Below, in pieces: positions 24,122-35,880 of a DNA stretch of 64,000 bases (position 1 is its first letter; the number at the start of each line of letters is the position of its first letter). The notes under the pieces are model-generated. The model did not search any database, had not been told where the DNA came from, and saw only the letters and a program-made list of their open reading frames with translations. Source of the DNA: Cricetomys ansorgei (taxonomy: Eukaryota; Chordata; Mammalia; Rodentia; Nesomyidae); NCBI GenBank assembly GCA_026225945.1, contig JAMJFZ010003581.1, forward strand, positions 5,331,001 to 5,395,000. The letters are read 5' to 3'. Both the position numbers and the translations under genes were made by a program.

Positions 24122-24945
24122 TGGTAATGGCAGATAGCAAACCTGAGCAGGCTATCTTCTGTAACCAAGCAAGGCTTCCAGTGGTGGGACAACAATTCAG
24201 CCACAAAACCTTTGACCTCTATTCTATCCCACCTGCAGGATCAGCTGTGTCAATGGAGGGGCAGAACCCCAAGCTAGGAGAGGGAGTCCATGCCTTACAC
24301 TCCAGGACTTTTCAGGAACCAGAGACAGACTATCCTGGAGATGATTCCTAATGATACTCTGCTATGTTCATAGATAGCTGCCGAGTCCAGTTGTCATCAG
24401 GGAGGCTGCCTCAGAAGGTGTTGGGAATAGATGGAGAGGCCCACGTCCAAACATTGGGTGGAACTCAGAGAATACAGGGGATGATTGAGGGAGAAATTTC
24501 AGGGACCAGAGAGGTCAAGGACACCAGGGAAACATGCTCATCAGGACTCATAGGTGTTCACAGAGACTTAAGGAGCAGAGATGGAGCCTGCATGGGTCTT
24601 CAATAGGTCTGTACATATATCTTAAGATTATATGGCTTAGGGTTCTTGTAAAACTCCTGAAAGTTGGAGTAGGGGCTCTCTAACCCTTCTACCTGCTCTT
24701 GGGATTCTTTTCTTCCTGCTGGGTTGTATCATTCAGCCTTGACGTAGGGGTTTGTGCCTGGCCTTGTTTTGTCTTGTTTTGCCATGTTAGATTAGTAACC
24801 CTAGGAGGACTTCTCTTTTCTGAAGGGAAACATGGGGTGGATCTGGGTGAAAGGGAGATTGGTGGAGCTTGGAGGTATGAAAGGAGGGCAGACTGGGGTT
24901 GTGATGCATTGTACAAGAGAATAAAAATTTTCTAAAGTATTTATT
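24122..24945 (+). mobile_element. L1 3' UTR, sense, abutting the previous copy
   Basis: The sequence matches an Lx-type 3' UTR in sense orientation: AGGCTATCTTCTGTAACCAAG near 24149, GATGATTCCTAATGATACTC near 24339, TCCAGTTGTCATCAGGGAGG near 24387, GGGTTGTATCATTCAGCC near 24721, ending GAATAAAAATTTTCTAAAG. No ORF2 remains. Small open frames (24121-24351, 24364-24606) lie within UTR sequence and are not genes. Confidence 0.75.
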
Positions 24946-25775
24946 CATTAGATTTTTCATACAGGTGTACAGTATATGCTGATGATATCCACTCCATTCC
25001 AAACTCCCCTTAGAACTCCTGTCACATTTCTACCCAATTTTGTGTCTTTTTCAAAATTAATTAAGTAATTTAATTTAACCCACTGACTCTAATTAGTGTT
25101 GCCCACAGGCTTAAGGATGGAGGATCCTCCATTTGGGCATGGGCTATCTCCCAAGGACCACACTCTTAAGAAAAGTGACTTAGGACAAGTAGTGGGGTTC
25201 ATGCCATTAATCTCAGCATTTGGGAGGCAGAGGCAGGTGGATCTCTGCAAGTTTAAGGTAAGCCTGGTATATAGAGCTAGTTCCAGGACAGGAACAATTG
25301 CAACAGAGAAACCCTGTCAAGAAAGCCCTACTCTGACTGAGCAATCACATCCACTTGCTGTCAGCACTTTGGACAGCAGCAAATCTCTGCAGTAATCCCT
25401 GATAGCTGCACCAAAGTTGGGACCAGAACAAACCTATGCACATAGGCACAAATACTAAGAAAGTTGTTTGACAGCATGACCACTTAGCAAAACAATATTA
25501 TAGGTTTCCCCCTAGGGCCAATGACCTCCCTAGTCATGGATTTTGACCATGTTTGAGTAGTACCAGGTATAAATTCCTGTCTAGTAAAACTCAAATCTAG
25601 TCAAGACAGTAGTTGGTTAACCTCATTTTACCTACTGCATCAGTGGGCATATTTACCAGGAAGGCTGACATTGTACATGCAGATAAGATAAGAATGTTGA
25701 TGTCTAACAAAACATTTCACATAGAGTTTCTATTGTACATATTTAACAATAACATTTATAATTAAATTTAACCCA
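24946..25775 (-). mobile_element. L1 Lx-type 3' UTR, antisense, with nested B1
   Basis: The antisense 3' terminus TTCATACAGGTGTACAGTAT lies at 24957, directly against the tail of the sense copy to its left. It continues with CCCACTGACTCTAATTAGTG and GCATGGGCTATCTCCCAAGG, is interrupted by a B1, and resumes with ATCCACTTGCTGTCAGC and CTAGGGCCAATGACCTCCC. It belongs to the same UTR family as 9060-10310. Confidence 0.75.
25185..25320 (+). mobile_element. B1 SINE nested in L1
   Basis: Sense B1: TGGGGTTCATGCCATTAATC, GGGAGGCAGAGGCAGGTGG, then CAGAGAAACCCTGTC. It interrupts the 3' UTR at 25185, with AAGAAAAG/AAGAAAG on the two sides as a possible short duplication. It is younger than its host L1. 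Confidence 0.9.
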
Positions 25776-26843
25776 TAAACACAAATTTTTGTGTGTCTTT
25801 CAATTAAAACCATTAATATAGTTCTATTATTCTAATACATGTGTAAAACATGTTGATATTTCAGTCACTCAGTTTTAAAAGTATTCCGTTATTTCCATGA
25901 AGCAGACCTCTTAAACATAAAAACAATCAATCTAATTTCTGCTCTCCAGGACCTCATTCTCTTCCCAGAGTAATGGATATCAGGACAGAAATCATCAAAA
26001 TGGAGATCAATATTTAGTTCTGTTCACAGAATAAAGAGGTTTTCAGAAATTAGTCAATACTTTATCAATTCATTAGTTGATTAGAAAATATAACTATTTA
26101 AATATCTGTTAACCTTTGGGTGAAAAATTCATAATGAACAAATCCTGTAGTAGCAAGGAGTGGGCAAGGGTTTTGTTTGGTGCATGTTCCTGAACACAGA
26201 GAAATGGAGCCTGGAAATTTAGATCACATTAAGTACCAACTTGGTAGCTGACATCCTGAACATTATTCATTCCAGGAGAACAGTCAAATACACAGGACTT
26301 CCCTGATTTGGATGGCTGCATTCCTTTGGCTAGTTGAATGGTGCATACCTTCTCCTTCAGTGAATAGTGCACAAAAGTATGGGTAGCTGAAGCAAGAAAA
26401 ACACCCAAGTCAGAAATTAAAATGTGATGTTTTAGCTTGAGAGTAAGTGCAAAAGTAAGTATTGACTAAGTAGACAGAGAGAAGTTAATGCAAACCACTC
26501 AACTGTGAAAGTACTCTCCTTTACTGTAGCCTTTGGAATTATAAATCACTACTCACTACTGACTGAAAGATGAAAGTTCTTAATGGAAACCACCATGTTC
26601 TTCATTAACTTTGGTTCCATCCAAGCAATTTAGAGCAGAGGAAATGTAAGAAGTCGAAATAAAATGCATTATCCATATAAACTAAGCCAGGAGTTCAAAA
26701 TTAAACATTACATGACAAATTGACCCTGTGCTGTATTTTAAATCTTCCTCCAACTGGTAAATACAGATTTTAGTTTTATCATAAAAGAAAATTTTATGTA
26801 AATTTTTCTTTGAAAGAATACTTTCAGCTACTTTTTGTAAGGA

Positions 26844-26848
<5 letters not shown>
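25776..26848. other. Unannotated AT-rich sequence
   Basis: No coding frame or named repeat is visible. Confidence 0.45.

Positions 26849-26899
<51 letters not shown>
26849..26899. repeat. (TG)n microsatellite, about 25 perfect units
   Basis: An uninterrupted TG run of 51 bases. It is the longest pure dinucleotide tract in the window and likely polymorphic. Confidence 0.97.
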
Positions 26900-26902
<3 letters not shown>

Positions 26903-27008
26903 GCTTCTCCTTTATTTGACTTAGCATTCCATTTCTAGCAATAAGCAGGGAGACCTGACTAAAATATATGAATGTAGGACTTACATAAAACTCTAACATA
27001 TACAGCCC

Positions 27009-27355
27009 TGTCTTAGTCAAAGTTCTAGCTGTGAAGGCACACCATGACTATGACAACTCCTACCAAAGAAAACGTTTACTTGTGGTTTGCTTACATTCTG
27101 GGGTTCAGTCCATTATTATCATGGCAGGCAGCCTGAAGGCATATAGACAGACATGGTGTATCATTGTCAGGTAGCAGGATGAAGGAGAAACCATGACTGG
27201 CTTGAGCATTTGAAACTCAAAAGCCTTCATCCCATAACATATTTTCTCCAAAAAGACCACACCCATAATCCCTGTCATGTAAAGTAACTCCCCAATGACC
27301 AGTCATCCAAATATGTGAGCCTATTGAAGCCATTTCACCTCAAACCCTCTGGCTA
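27009..27355 (-). mobile_element. ORR1/MT-type MaLR LTR
   Basis: The plus strand begins TGTCTTAGTCAAAGTTCTAG. It passes GCACACCATGACTATGACAAC, TTCAGTCCATTATTATCATGG and CAAATATGTGAGCCTATTGAAG, the reverse of the 5' end of such LTRs. It is more diverged than the copy at 17953. Confidence 0.75.
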
Positions 27356-28009
27356 CAGTGCTCACTGAAAAGGGCTTTTAAACCCTGTGGTGTCAGTAGT
27401 GCTGTGACAATTTGTGTAATTATGATTCCTTGAGTGTTGACAGGCCCAGATCAAGAGATGGGTCTCAGCTGAAAGTCTGGCGAAAGTCATCTCAACAAAG
27501 ATTTCTGCAGAAAGTGGAAGGTCCCCTATCGTGACCGAAACCCCTGTAATCTTTGTTGTTCAATGACAATTTCTTTCAGGGACATCTCCAAACAAACTTT
27601 TCCTTATTTTCCAAACCATAGATGCAATGTGCCAATCTGGCACCTTTCATAGACTGTAAACAAACACAATCTTCATCATTTGAATGCAGTTTTAGAACAA
27701 AGATGTCTCCTCTGTCATGACAGAGGACTTCAGTTTGGTCTAAAATTAAAGGAACTTATAAACTAAGATAGCATCTAATTTAAGATTAGGAGCTGAGGTA
27801 CTAGTACCGTACCATGCCACAAATGTGAATACCTTTGCCATGATAAAATTCATTTTTTAGGCCATAAAATAAAGATAAAAATAACTCTAAGATAGTTTCC
27901 ACTTAAAAATACAATTATATACTATTAGGACTATTTAAGAATAATAAAGACATCAATAAATTTAAGTCAATCAACTTGTAATAAAAACTGAATCAATTGA
28001 AGTTTCTAT
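27356..28009. other. Unique-looking sequence, moderate GC
   Basis: No repeat is evident. About 27390-27740 is less AT-rich, with a near-palindromic GTCATGACAGAGGAC segment near 27715. It could hold a regulatory element, but nothing shows that directly. Confidence 0.35.
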
Positions 28010-28200
28010 ATGTCTGTGTATGGATATGTACATGAGAGTGTAGCTTACGCCAGGGACTAGGAGAGGACATTAGATCCACAGGATTCCCTGAATCCTTTGG
28101 AACTGGAGTTATAGGCTGCCCAAGGTGGAAGCTGGGAACTGAACTGAGGTCCACTGTAAGAACAGTAAGTGCTCTTAACTGCTGACCCATCTCTCTAGCA
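28010..28200 (-). mobile_element. B3 SINE
   Basis: Antisense tRNA-derived head GTGCTCTTAACTGCTGACCC at 28168. CTTTGGAACTGGAGTTATAGG and GAAGCTGGGAACTGAACTGAG identify the B3/B2 body. Confidence 0.85.
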
Positions 28201-28639
28201 GTAACTTAATTTTTTCAAATCGTTCAAATTTTATTCCCAGAATAGTCACTTTAGGAGTGTTTAGGTTAGTGATTGCTACTGGTTGTAGGATCTTGTGTTT
28301 ACAGCTGTTGTTATCCCTTTGACTTTTGCTGCAATCATTGACCTTTCCCTCAAGACATCCTCAGTTTTATCTCCATGATGGACAGCTCATTTGAGGCCAT
28401 ATAGTTCCTTTTGCAAGTCAGTAAATAAATTCTCTCATTCTTTTACTTGATGACATTTGTTGTTTAAATAAAAGCTTCACTGATTGTAAAAATATAATAA
28501 TCACTGAATTAAATATCAAATAACCTAATCCATTTTTGGAAATTTAAGTTTTATCTGCAACACTAATAATTGATTAAGTGGATTCAATTTTAGAACACAT
28601 CAAATCATGTGACATTCTTTATATGTAAAAATATTTGTT

Positions 28640-28800
28640 TCTAGCAAGCTGAGCAAGCCTCGAGGAGCAAGCCAGGAAGAATTGGTGCTCCATGGTCTGT
28701 GCTTTTGTTCCTGCCTTCAGGTTCCTGCCTTGAGTTTCTGCCTAGGCTTTCCATGGTGGCGGACTAGTAAGTCAAATAAAATATCCTCCTTAAAAAAACA
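28640..28800 (+). mobile_element. MT/MaLR-type LTR fragment
   Basis: GCAAGCTGAGCAAGCC, GAGGAGCAAGCCAGGAAG and GGTTCCTGCCTTGAGTTTCTG, then GTAAGTCAAATAAAATATCC, follow the 3' half of the LTR family found inverted at 36112-36498. It is cut off by the B1 to its right. Confidence 0.65.
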
Positions 28801-28805
28801 AGCTG

Positions 28806-29004
28806 TTTTCTTTCTTGTTTGCTTGTTTAATTTGTTGTTGTTTTGCTTGTTTGCTTGTTTTTGGAGACAAAGTTTCTCTGTTGTAACTCTGGCTTTCCTA
28901 GAACTCACTCTGTAGATAAGGCTGGCCTCCAACTCACAGAAATCCATATGCCTCTGCCTCCCAAGTGTTGGGATTAAAGGTGTGCAACACCACAACCCGG
29001 CTAA
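28806..29004 (-). mobile_element. B1 SINE with TTTGCTTG-rich tail
   Basis: Antisense B1 from AGTTTCTCTGTTGTAACTC to GGATTAAAGGTGTGCAAC, preceded at 28806-28862 by a long antisense A-tail diversified into TTTGCTTGTT units. It is inserted at the end of the MaLR fragment. Confidence 0.9.
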
Positions 29005-29949
29005 AAATACTACTTTTCTTTAGGCAAATGTATCACATAACATTTAGTAAAATAAATTGTAACTTAGGGAATCATTTGAGGTGGAAAAAAACTTGGGGAA
29101 ATCTCTAGGAATCTTGACTAAGAGGCTTTTACCATGAATGAAGTTCCCTTGGGTCAATTTTCGTAAAACTGAAACTTTAAACTGAGTCTTCTGGTTTATG
29201 CACAATATAGAGTATTTTGATTAAATTTTATATCATTCCAATTTAACTTGGTTGATTAGCATTCTAGCTCCCATAGATCAGTTTTTAAAGTAAACTTCAA
29301 CTTGTGTAAAATTTTCTTATTGATAGCTTATTTCAAAATGTGCATTCAGAGATGAATCATTCAAAATATTCAAGAACATGAAAATGATAAGTCTCCTGTT
29401 CTCTGAACAATTTGAACACATACCCACTACATTCACACATTTATCATAATCTAGCACCAAAGATCTGTTTCTACTTGCAAATTTCCCCAGCATAGGGAGA
29501 CATGAGGTACCTGAACAAGACACAAAACTTGCTACTGTGAAGAATTAACTTATTGTGTTAGTGTTCTTTTCTTTTTCATTTAATTCATTCATTTAAAGGT
29601 ACAGTTTGGACAGCATTACAAGACCATATGCACAATGAAAACATTCTGGTTAAAACCATGCAAACATAGAATATTCAATCGTAAAAGTCATATTTCTTTA
29701 TAATCTTTGACATTATGAATTAAAAAATGTCCTTTGATCAATATCAAGTTATAAGAAAATTGAATATATTTTACAAGTTCATTAGTATTTAATATACTAG
29801 ACACACTGCCAGTTAAGAAAGCATATGCTCTGTCTTTAGAACTGTTGTTGTGTTTTTCCCTCCATATACAGGACCAGATTCAATATTTCACCCTGGAATA
29901 TTCCAAACCCTGAAGGTTGTAAACTATCCCTAAGATTTCTCTTTACATG
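29005..29949. other. Unannotated AT-rich sequence
   Basis: No gene or clear repeat was recognised here. Confidence 0.45.
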
Positions 29950-30335
29950 AAGTGTTATTTTGGCATGTGTATGAGGGAGGTGTGTGTACATGCTCTCATG
30001 TGTGTAGTTGCACATGTGTATATGTATTTGTGAGCATATATGTATGTATTCATGTATGTACGTATATAAATGTGTGTGCATGTATGTGTCAGAGAGATCC
30101 TTCTCAATCATCCTCCATCACACACACTGAAACAGAGTCTCTCAATTGAATCCATAGCTCACTGATTTGGAAGCTTACTTAGCCATCTTTCTGAAAGATC
30201 CACTGTCTCTGCATCCTAAATACAAGGGGTTACTTAGGTTGGCATGCTTTTTCAGAATTGACTATTAGTTATCTAAATTGTACTTCTTTTCCTTTCATAT
30301 TTTACCCACTGAGCCATCTCTTCATCTCCTAAATG
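29950..30335 (-). mobile_element. B4-type SINE, old
   Basis: A TG-rich stretch (29965-30090) leads to AGAGTCTCTCAATTGAATCC, ATAGCTCACTGATTTGG and the terminal TTTACCCACTGAGCCATCTC near 30301, the antisense of the tRNA-derived head. The order fits a B4 on the minus strand. Flanking small frames on both strands are TG-repeat artefacts. Confidence 0.65.
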
Positions 30336-32129
30336 TGAAGATTATTTTTTTCTTCCCTTTTATGGGAAAATATTTCATCAAAACCACTTTTCTCATTTAT
30401 AGCGATGATTTCAGCTCTGGCTATTTATATGGTGTCTAGAAAGAGGAACATTTTACCATTCCCACAAGCAGATAATTCTTCTGTTATTTCACCCATAGCT
30501 GGCTTGACTTTCACTTTCAGTGTTATCACACCTTTGCTCCTCTCACTTTCTGGCAAACTCTTCCAATTACACATTTTTGTTAACAATCTCTTAGATTTGT
30601 CCCTGGGAAATCAAGGAAGCAGTGCAATTGTATTTTGTATGTATATTGTACTATTGTGTCATTATATGTTGTATAATACCCTCTAAAGTAAATAAAATGT
30701 AGGCATGGCAGAATTCGAAAAAGAATGACACATCTTCTTTTCATGTGGTGACTTGTTGATTGAACAATTGTTTGAACTTTTAATTATTTATGAGATAATT
30801 GAAATTTGCATCAAAATACTCCATGGAGGAGTAGTTGCCTGTGCTAGATTCTGGTTTCTACAGAACAAATGTAATTCCTGTATTAGAAGAAAACAAGTAG
30901 ATATCAAATAACTATGTTGATACTATCTTAAAATAAGAAAACTTTCAATTACATGTAAAAGAGTTATAAAAATTGTCTTCAAAAATATGTCAAATATTGG
31001 GGCATAAATTGCCCTAAAATGCATAAAGTGAAATCTTCCTAGTCACAGAAACAAACACACTCAGTATGGGTGTGACTCTGAGTAGTCAAATTCCAATCAC
31101 CATAAACATTCACATTTTCTGCAAATCAAAGTACAAATTATTTTACCTCTCCATGAAAATTAATAAATGTTTATTATGAAAAATAATTTGACTTTATATG
31201 CAATCCAGCAAGATTTTCAAGGTATGCAGAGTTCAGGCCCCATCTCAGCAGTGTAAGATCTTCTTCCAGCTGTCTAGAATCCCTACTCCAACAATGAAAT
31301 CAAAGGCATATTTGCCTCTAATCCATGTGATATGGAGAGACAGTGAAAAATTAATTAAATCATTTGGCGTATGAGAATTCTTCAATAATGACTGGCTTAA
31401 AGTATCGGCATGTGTGTCTCCATCTAGTCTGTAAAAATGAGTTCAAATCTGGTTTGTGAGCTGAGGATACATGGCAAAGTGAATCTCCAGCAGAAGTCCT
31501 ATGTGAGGAAGAGTGAAAAGACAAGATTCTCTGGGAATAAAGGCTCCAAACCTATTTTATTGGTTTCTGTGTATGTTCCACTCTCCGCACTTTCCAAGCC
31601 AGTGCTGCCCAATTATCGCCTGGAGCAGGTGCACACAGTGTGTCTTGCCACTAGAAGACACTGGCCAGAAATCAAGTGAGGTCAGAAGATGAAGATATCA
31701 ATTTTGTGCACTCTGAATCGAATGAAAAGTAGTAGGAATTGACACTTCTGTAACTACTTGATTTTTCTCCTAATTTATCATTAACTTATTTAATGTATTG
31801 GCTCACGGCAAATCGATAAATCAGGAAAGCCCACATGGCTTGCACAGGCCCTCTAGCTGTTATTAAGAAAGAACTTGAAATCCACGGTAGAGGTAAAAAT
31901 CACGGACTTCATCATTTATGGAATAAAATCTGTCTTCTTAAGAATGATTTTTTTTTTTAAAAAGAACGTATCTGTATGAAGATCTGACTAAAATAGATCT
32001 TAGATGAATAATGGAGGAAGGAGAAGCCCATTCTTATCTGCCTTCTATATTCCCCAGGTGCTAAGTGTTTCCCTCTTCCCTTTCACTTGGCTAGAGCTGC
32101 ACCTCTACTACTGACACTACTTTTTATGT
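30336..32129. other. Unannotated sequence
   Basis: No named repeat. A 93-codon plus frame (30405-30686) and an 80-codon plus frame (31437-31679) are unrecognised. The latter lies in a GC-richer patch (31420-31700) that could deserve a conservation check. Confidence 0.4.
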
Positions 32130-32146
32130 TATATTTATTGATTTAA

Positions 32147-32193
<47 letters not shown>

Positions 32194-32525
32194 GCACACA
32201 TGCATAAACACCCACATATGCCTGCCATAGTGCACAGATGGAGGTCAGAAGGTGTCTTTAGGGAGGCTTTTCTTTACTTCTACCTCATTGAGGCAGGTTT
32301 CTCTTGTTTTTGTTTTCTTTTCTGTTCTACTGTGTACTCCTTGAGATACTAGATAATTCTCCTTTCTCCACACCTCTTCTGGCCACAGAAGGGCTACGGT
32401 TACAGATGCATGCCACCACATCTTGCTTTTGACATGAGCTCTGAGGTTTATTCAACCTTAGGTTATCAACTGTACACAAGCACTTTTGCCTGCTGTGCCG
32501 CTACTCTATCTGCCACCTTATTTCT
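32130..32525 (-). mobile_element. B4-type SINE with internal (TG)n
   Basis: A TG tract (32149-32191) expands near the SINE tail, then AGATGGAGGTCAGAAGGTGTC, ACAGATGCATGCCACCACATC and a decayed head end at about 32520. A second SINE-derived microsatellite of this type occurs at 29.9 kb. Confidence 0.6.
32149..32191. repeat. (TG)n microsatellite
   Basis: A pure TG run at the tail side of the B4 element. Confidence 0.95.
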
Positions 32526-32801
32526 TACATAGATAGCTTTGTTCTAAGACTTCACCAAACTCCGTGATTATGTCTAAGTTTGCACTATCCATTTAATTGG
32601 TTTCCCCAGTACTTTCAGGGCTAAGTAAAATCTTCTCATAAATTAAATATAATAACAGTGAAGCTATCAATGACAAAGTGTTCCCAATTCTGTTAAAGTT
32701 TCCCGTTTCCCTTTAAAAAGTACAATCCACATTTGTACTTTAATGGGGGAATTTTGGGAACATAGACACTAATGACATTATATTGAGGAAACTTCAATTC
32801 T

Positions 32802-32961
32802 GGGGCTGAGGAGATGATATAAGAGTAGAGAGCACTTGTTGCTCAATGCTAAGGGCTGGAGTTCCGATCCCAACCCACATAAGAAGCCAAGTGTCCCACA
32901 AACAGCTGTAACTCCAGCTCTGAGGAATCTGATGTCTGATGCCATCTTCTGGTCTCTGCAT

Positions 32962-33006
<45 letters not shown>
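32802..33006 (+). mobile_element. B2/B3 SINE ending in (CA)n
   Basis: GGGGCTGAGGAGATGATATAAG and AGAGCACTTGTTGCTC are the head. CAGCTGTAACTCCAGCTCTG and TGATGCCATCTTCTGGTCTC follow. The tail has become a CA microsatellite at 32964-33006. Confidence 0.85.
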
Positions 33007-33008
<2 letters not shown>

Positions 33009-33075
33009 AGAGAGGGGAGAGTGGAGAGGGAGGAGAAAAGAGAGAAAGAGAGAAAAAAGAGAAAAAGAAAAAAAA

Positions 33076-33148
<73 letters not shown>

Positions 33149-33149
33149 G
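32964..33149. repeat. Compound (CA)n + 143-bp purine tract with (GAAA)n
   Basis: The CA run (32964-33006) is followed by 143 bases that are all purine on the + strand except a single T near 33023. The last ~70 bases are (GAAA)n. Open frames encoding His/Thr, Lys/Glu or Phe/Ser repeats on both strands here come from the repeat and are not genes. Confidence 0.95.
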
Positions 33150-34449
33150 TATTGCGTAAATCCTTTTGAAAAATGACTTTAATTCTAAAGTTTATAGGTG
33201 AAATATTTTGCTGTCTACACACTTATGACTAAATCTGCTTCTCACATTCTTTGCAAACAGTACAGTTCTAGGAACACTTACAGATGAATTGTGTGGGATG
33301 TTTGAATTTTCCTTCTGAGCATGTGTGAGGACATTAGGGAAGATACATTATAATATATCACAAAGGAAAACCTAAAGATGGCGATTAGGTGTGTGTTACT
33401 AATTTGGACTCTAGTTCCCATCCCTACTTTATAGTGAAACTTTTGGGTAGAAGAATATTATGATTTATGGAAATACTGAAGAAGACTGTGAAAGAACACA
33501 GGCAAAGAAATAATGAAACAAAATGTGAACAGCCAATATTTCATGGGATTTTTAGTGTTTAAAACTTTAAGATAAAGCTAATATATTAATGAAGGTTAAA
33601 AACACCTTTACCACACCAAGAAAGTTGTAAATTGACCTTGAGTAAGGAGTGAAACTAAATGAGGTGTCATCCTCTTAGAATAATCTTAAAATTAAGGAAA
33701 ATGATATAAAATCATTAGTACTATTAATAGTGCATGTAATAAGCCCTCATTTCTATAGCGTGCTGGTACTGGAAAAGTTAGGGTAAAGAAGTCATTTGAT
33801 AATTTGATCTCATCAGAAGTCATGATAGATACAGACAGGTCAGTGTGTGAGAAAATGTGGCATGAGAACATGTTTTATACTTTGAAACAGATTTCATTAA
33901 TTTCAATAAACTGCAGAAATATTTTGTATTAGCTTGAAAAGCAATGCATTTGGCTTTAGCATCTATATTAACAAACTTAGGCAGTGGCAGAAGCAGAGCT
34001 CAGAGGAATACATAAAGGAAAGGCAGATAGGAAAGGAGAAAGTTCATTACTTTAAGAGAATTGTAATATCATTACTTTCTTTCTGTTTGAAAGTGCATTT
34101 TATTTTGGTTCCTGGGAGTCCAATAATGTCAGTTTCTGTCTATATGGTTCTTCATCATTTCTGTCTAATGTAGTGGATAACAACGGAATCAAATTCCAGA
34201 ACCCAAGCTTTCACAGCACTGACAGTCACACACTGACAAAGTTGCACATTTCCCCTGAGTCATGAATGCTTATCTGAGGAATTTCATCTGTAGGCAAGTA
34301 TTTCAGAGTCAATTTGATATCAATTTGATATCACTGATTATTAAGTGGAGCCATGTGTTCGTGTGTGTGCATCTGTGTGTGTGAGAGAGAGTATGCTCAC
34401 ATGTGTGTGAATGCATGTGTTGCTTGTTGACACACCAAGGATTCTTTTT
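33150..34449. other. Unannotated AT-rich sequence
   Basis: No gene or clear interspersed repeat. There is a short TG/AG-rich patch near 34360-34420 and a duplicated TCAATTTGATA at 34310-34331. Confidence 0.4.
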
Positions 34450-34631
34450 ATTTCTATTTTTAAGATTATCATATAATCACGTTATTTCCTCCTCTTTCCT
34501 CCCTCCTATAACTTCCATAGAACCCTCCCCACTTGCCTCCAAATTTATGGCCTCATTTTTAAACTAATTGTGATTATATACTTATTGAGAAATTGGTTAA
34601 ATTGATTCACAACTTCTGGGTCACAGTCCTC

Positions 34632-34684
<53 letters not shown>

Positions 34685-34830
34685 CCATATATATTCCTAA
34701 ATATAACCAGCTTAGCCCATTGAATGTTATTTATATGCATGTTTTCAGGGCTGACTGTTTAGCACTGGCTAACCAACTTGTGTGCTCAAGCTTCCCACAG
34801 TATGTTGTGATGATTATAAAGGAAAGGAGA
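34450..34830 (-). mobile_element. L1 3' UTR fragment with (CA)n
   Basis: CCCCACTTGCCTCCAAATTTATGG, TATTCCTAAATATAACCAGC and GTTTTCAGGGCTGACTG resemble antisense L1 (Lx-like) 3' sequence as I recall it. The CA tract at 34635-34680 interrupts it. Confidence 0.5.
34635..34680. repeat. (CA)n microsatellite
   Basis: An uninterrupted 46-base CA run inside the L1-like fragment. Confidence 0.96.
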
Positions 34831-35211
34831 ACATCTGAATTAGCTTGTGACTGTCTCTCCTCTGCACTCACTTTCCATTGAATATTCTAACTGATTTTTT
34901 TTTCCTGTGTGGTCTTTGCCTTTGTGTTGACAAAGAATAAATCATCACAGATTGACATACGTAATTCAAAATATAATTTGAGTGTCAATTACACAGCATT
35001 CAAGGAACATTCTTTACTGTTAAAACCAGCTACAAGTCAGTCAAGCAGTAGCTATTTCTTAGAAATCATCCTTAATGGCTATAGAAGTACAGATTATGCC
35101 AATGGAAAGCCTGAAGTCTTTAATTAAAGTTATCTCTTATCAGTCATGATCTGCTAAGGGTTCACTTGTTTCCCTTTTATTCAAAATATTTTTCTTATTT
35201 ACAACATATAC
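34831..35211. other. Unannotated sequence
   Basis: AT-rich. A 72-codon plus frame at 34909-35127 resembles no known protein. Confidence 0.4.
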
Positions 35212-35576
35212 TGCTGTGGATTGAATGAGTTCTCTTGAAAAAAATGGTGTTGAAGCTTAATGACCAGATAGATGACCTTAAAAATGGGAATCTTTATAAG
35301 CTGGTCAGGCTATGGTAATGCAGCCTTGCGAATAAGATTAAGAATCTCGCAAAATCAGGTTTCACATGGAATTTGAAGATACTGTCTCTCTGCTTCTGCC
35401 TCTGTGAGGCCACAGAACTTTTCCTCTTTGAAGGACACAGCAGCAAGAAGTCATGTTAGAAGCAGAAAGAAGCCCTCGCCAGACCTCCATGACTGTAAGG
35501 AATTAAATTTCTTTTTTCTATATGTGGCCCAATTTCAGGCATTTCATTGTAGCAATATAAACTGAAAATAACACAT
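35212..35576 (+). mobile_element. MLT1-like MaLR LTR
   Basis: It starts TGCTGTGGATTGAATGAG and carries ACAGCAGCAAGAAGTCATG mid-way. It ends with CATGACTGTAAGGAATTAAATTTC followed by AGCAATATAAACTGAAAATAAC. The opening and closing motifs follow the ancient mammalian MLT1 pattern, so it predates rodents. Confidence 0.65.
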
Positions 35577-35673
35577 TCCTTTCCTTTTCTTGATCTTTAA
35601 AATTTGGAAGAGTATTTTACTTTCTTTCTTTCCTGGTCATGTCCAGTTTCATACCTTTAAATATTATCTCAGT

Positions 35674-35880
35674 ACTGTTCTAGTTGTTTTGTGTTGATGC
35701 AATAAGCACCATTACCAAAAGCAATTGCCTGATATAGGGTTAAATTGGCACATACTTCCAGGTCACAGTTTATCATTAGGGAAGTCAAGGCAGGAACTTA
35801 ATCAGGAACCATGGAGGAATGTCGGCTCATTTCATGGAATTCTTCATTAACTTTCTTATACAGCCAGTGTTCTGTGTTCT
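35674..35880 (-). mobile_element. MT/MaLR-type LTR fragment
   Basis: GTGTTGATGCAATAAGCACC and CCAGGTCACAGTTTATCATTAG with GAACCATGGAGGAATGTCGG match the 3' half of the LTR at 36112, in the same antisense orientation. The remainder is missing. Confidence 0.6.

Noticed and set aside
24121..24606. Two open frames in moderately GC-rich sequence
   Set aside because: The DNA is an L1 3' UTR in sense orientation, which is normally non-coding.
22690..24945. Single twin-primed L1 spanning the minus and plus parts
   Set aside because: The minus part has its own 3' UTR and polyadenylation signal, so it is not the inverted 5' part of the plus copy.
32794..33222. Two long frames rich in Phe-Leu-Ser or Lys-Glu-Arg repeats
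   Set aside because: Encoded by the CA and GAAA microsatellites; tandem repeats lacking stops stay open in several frames at once.
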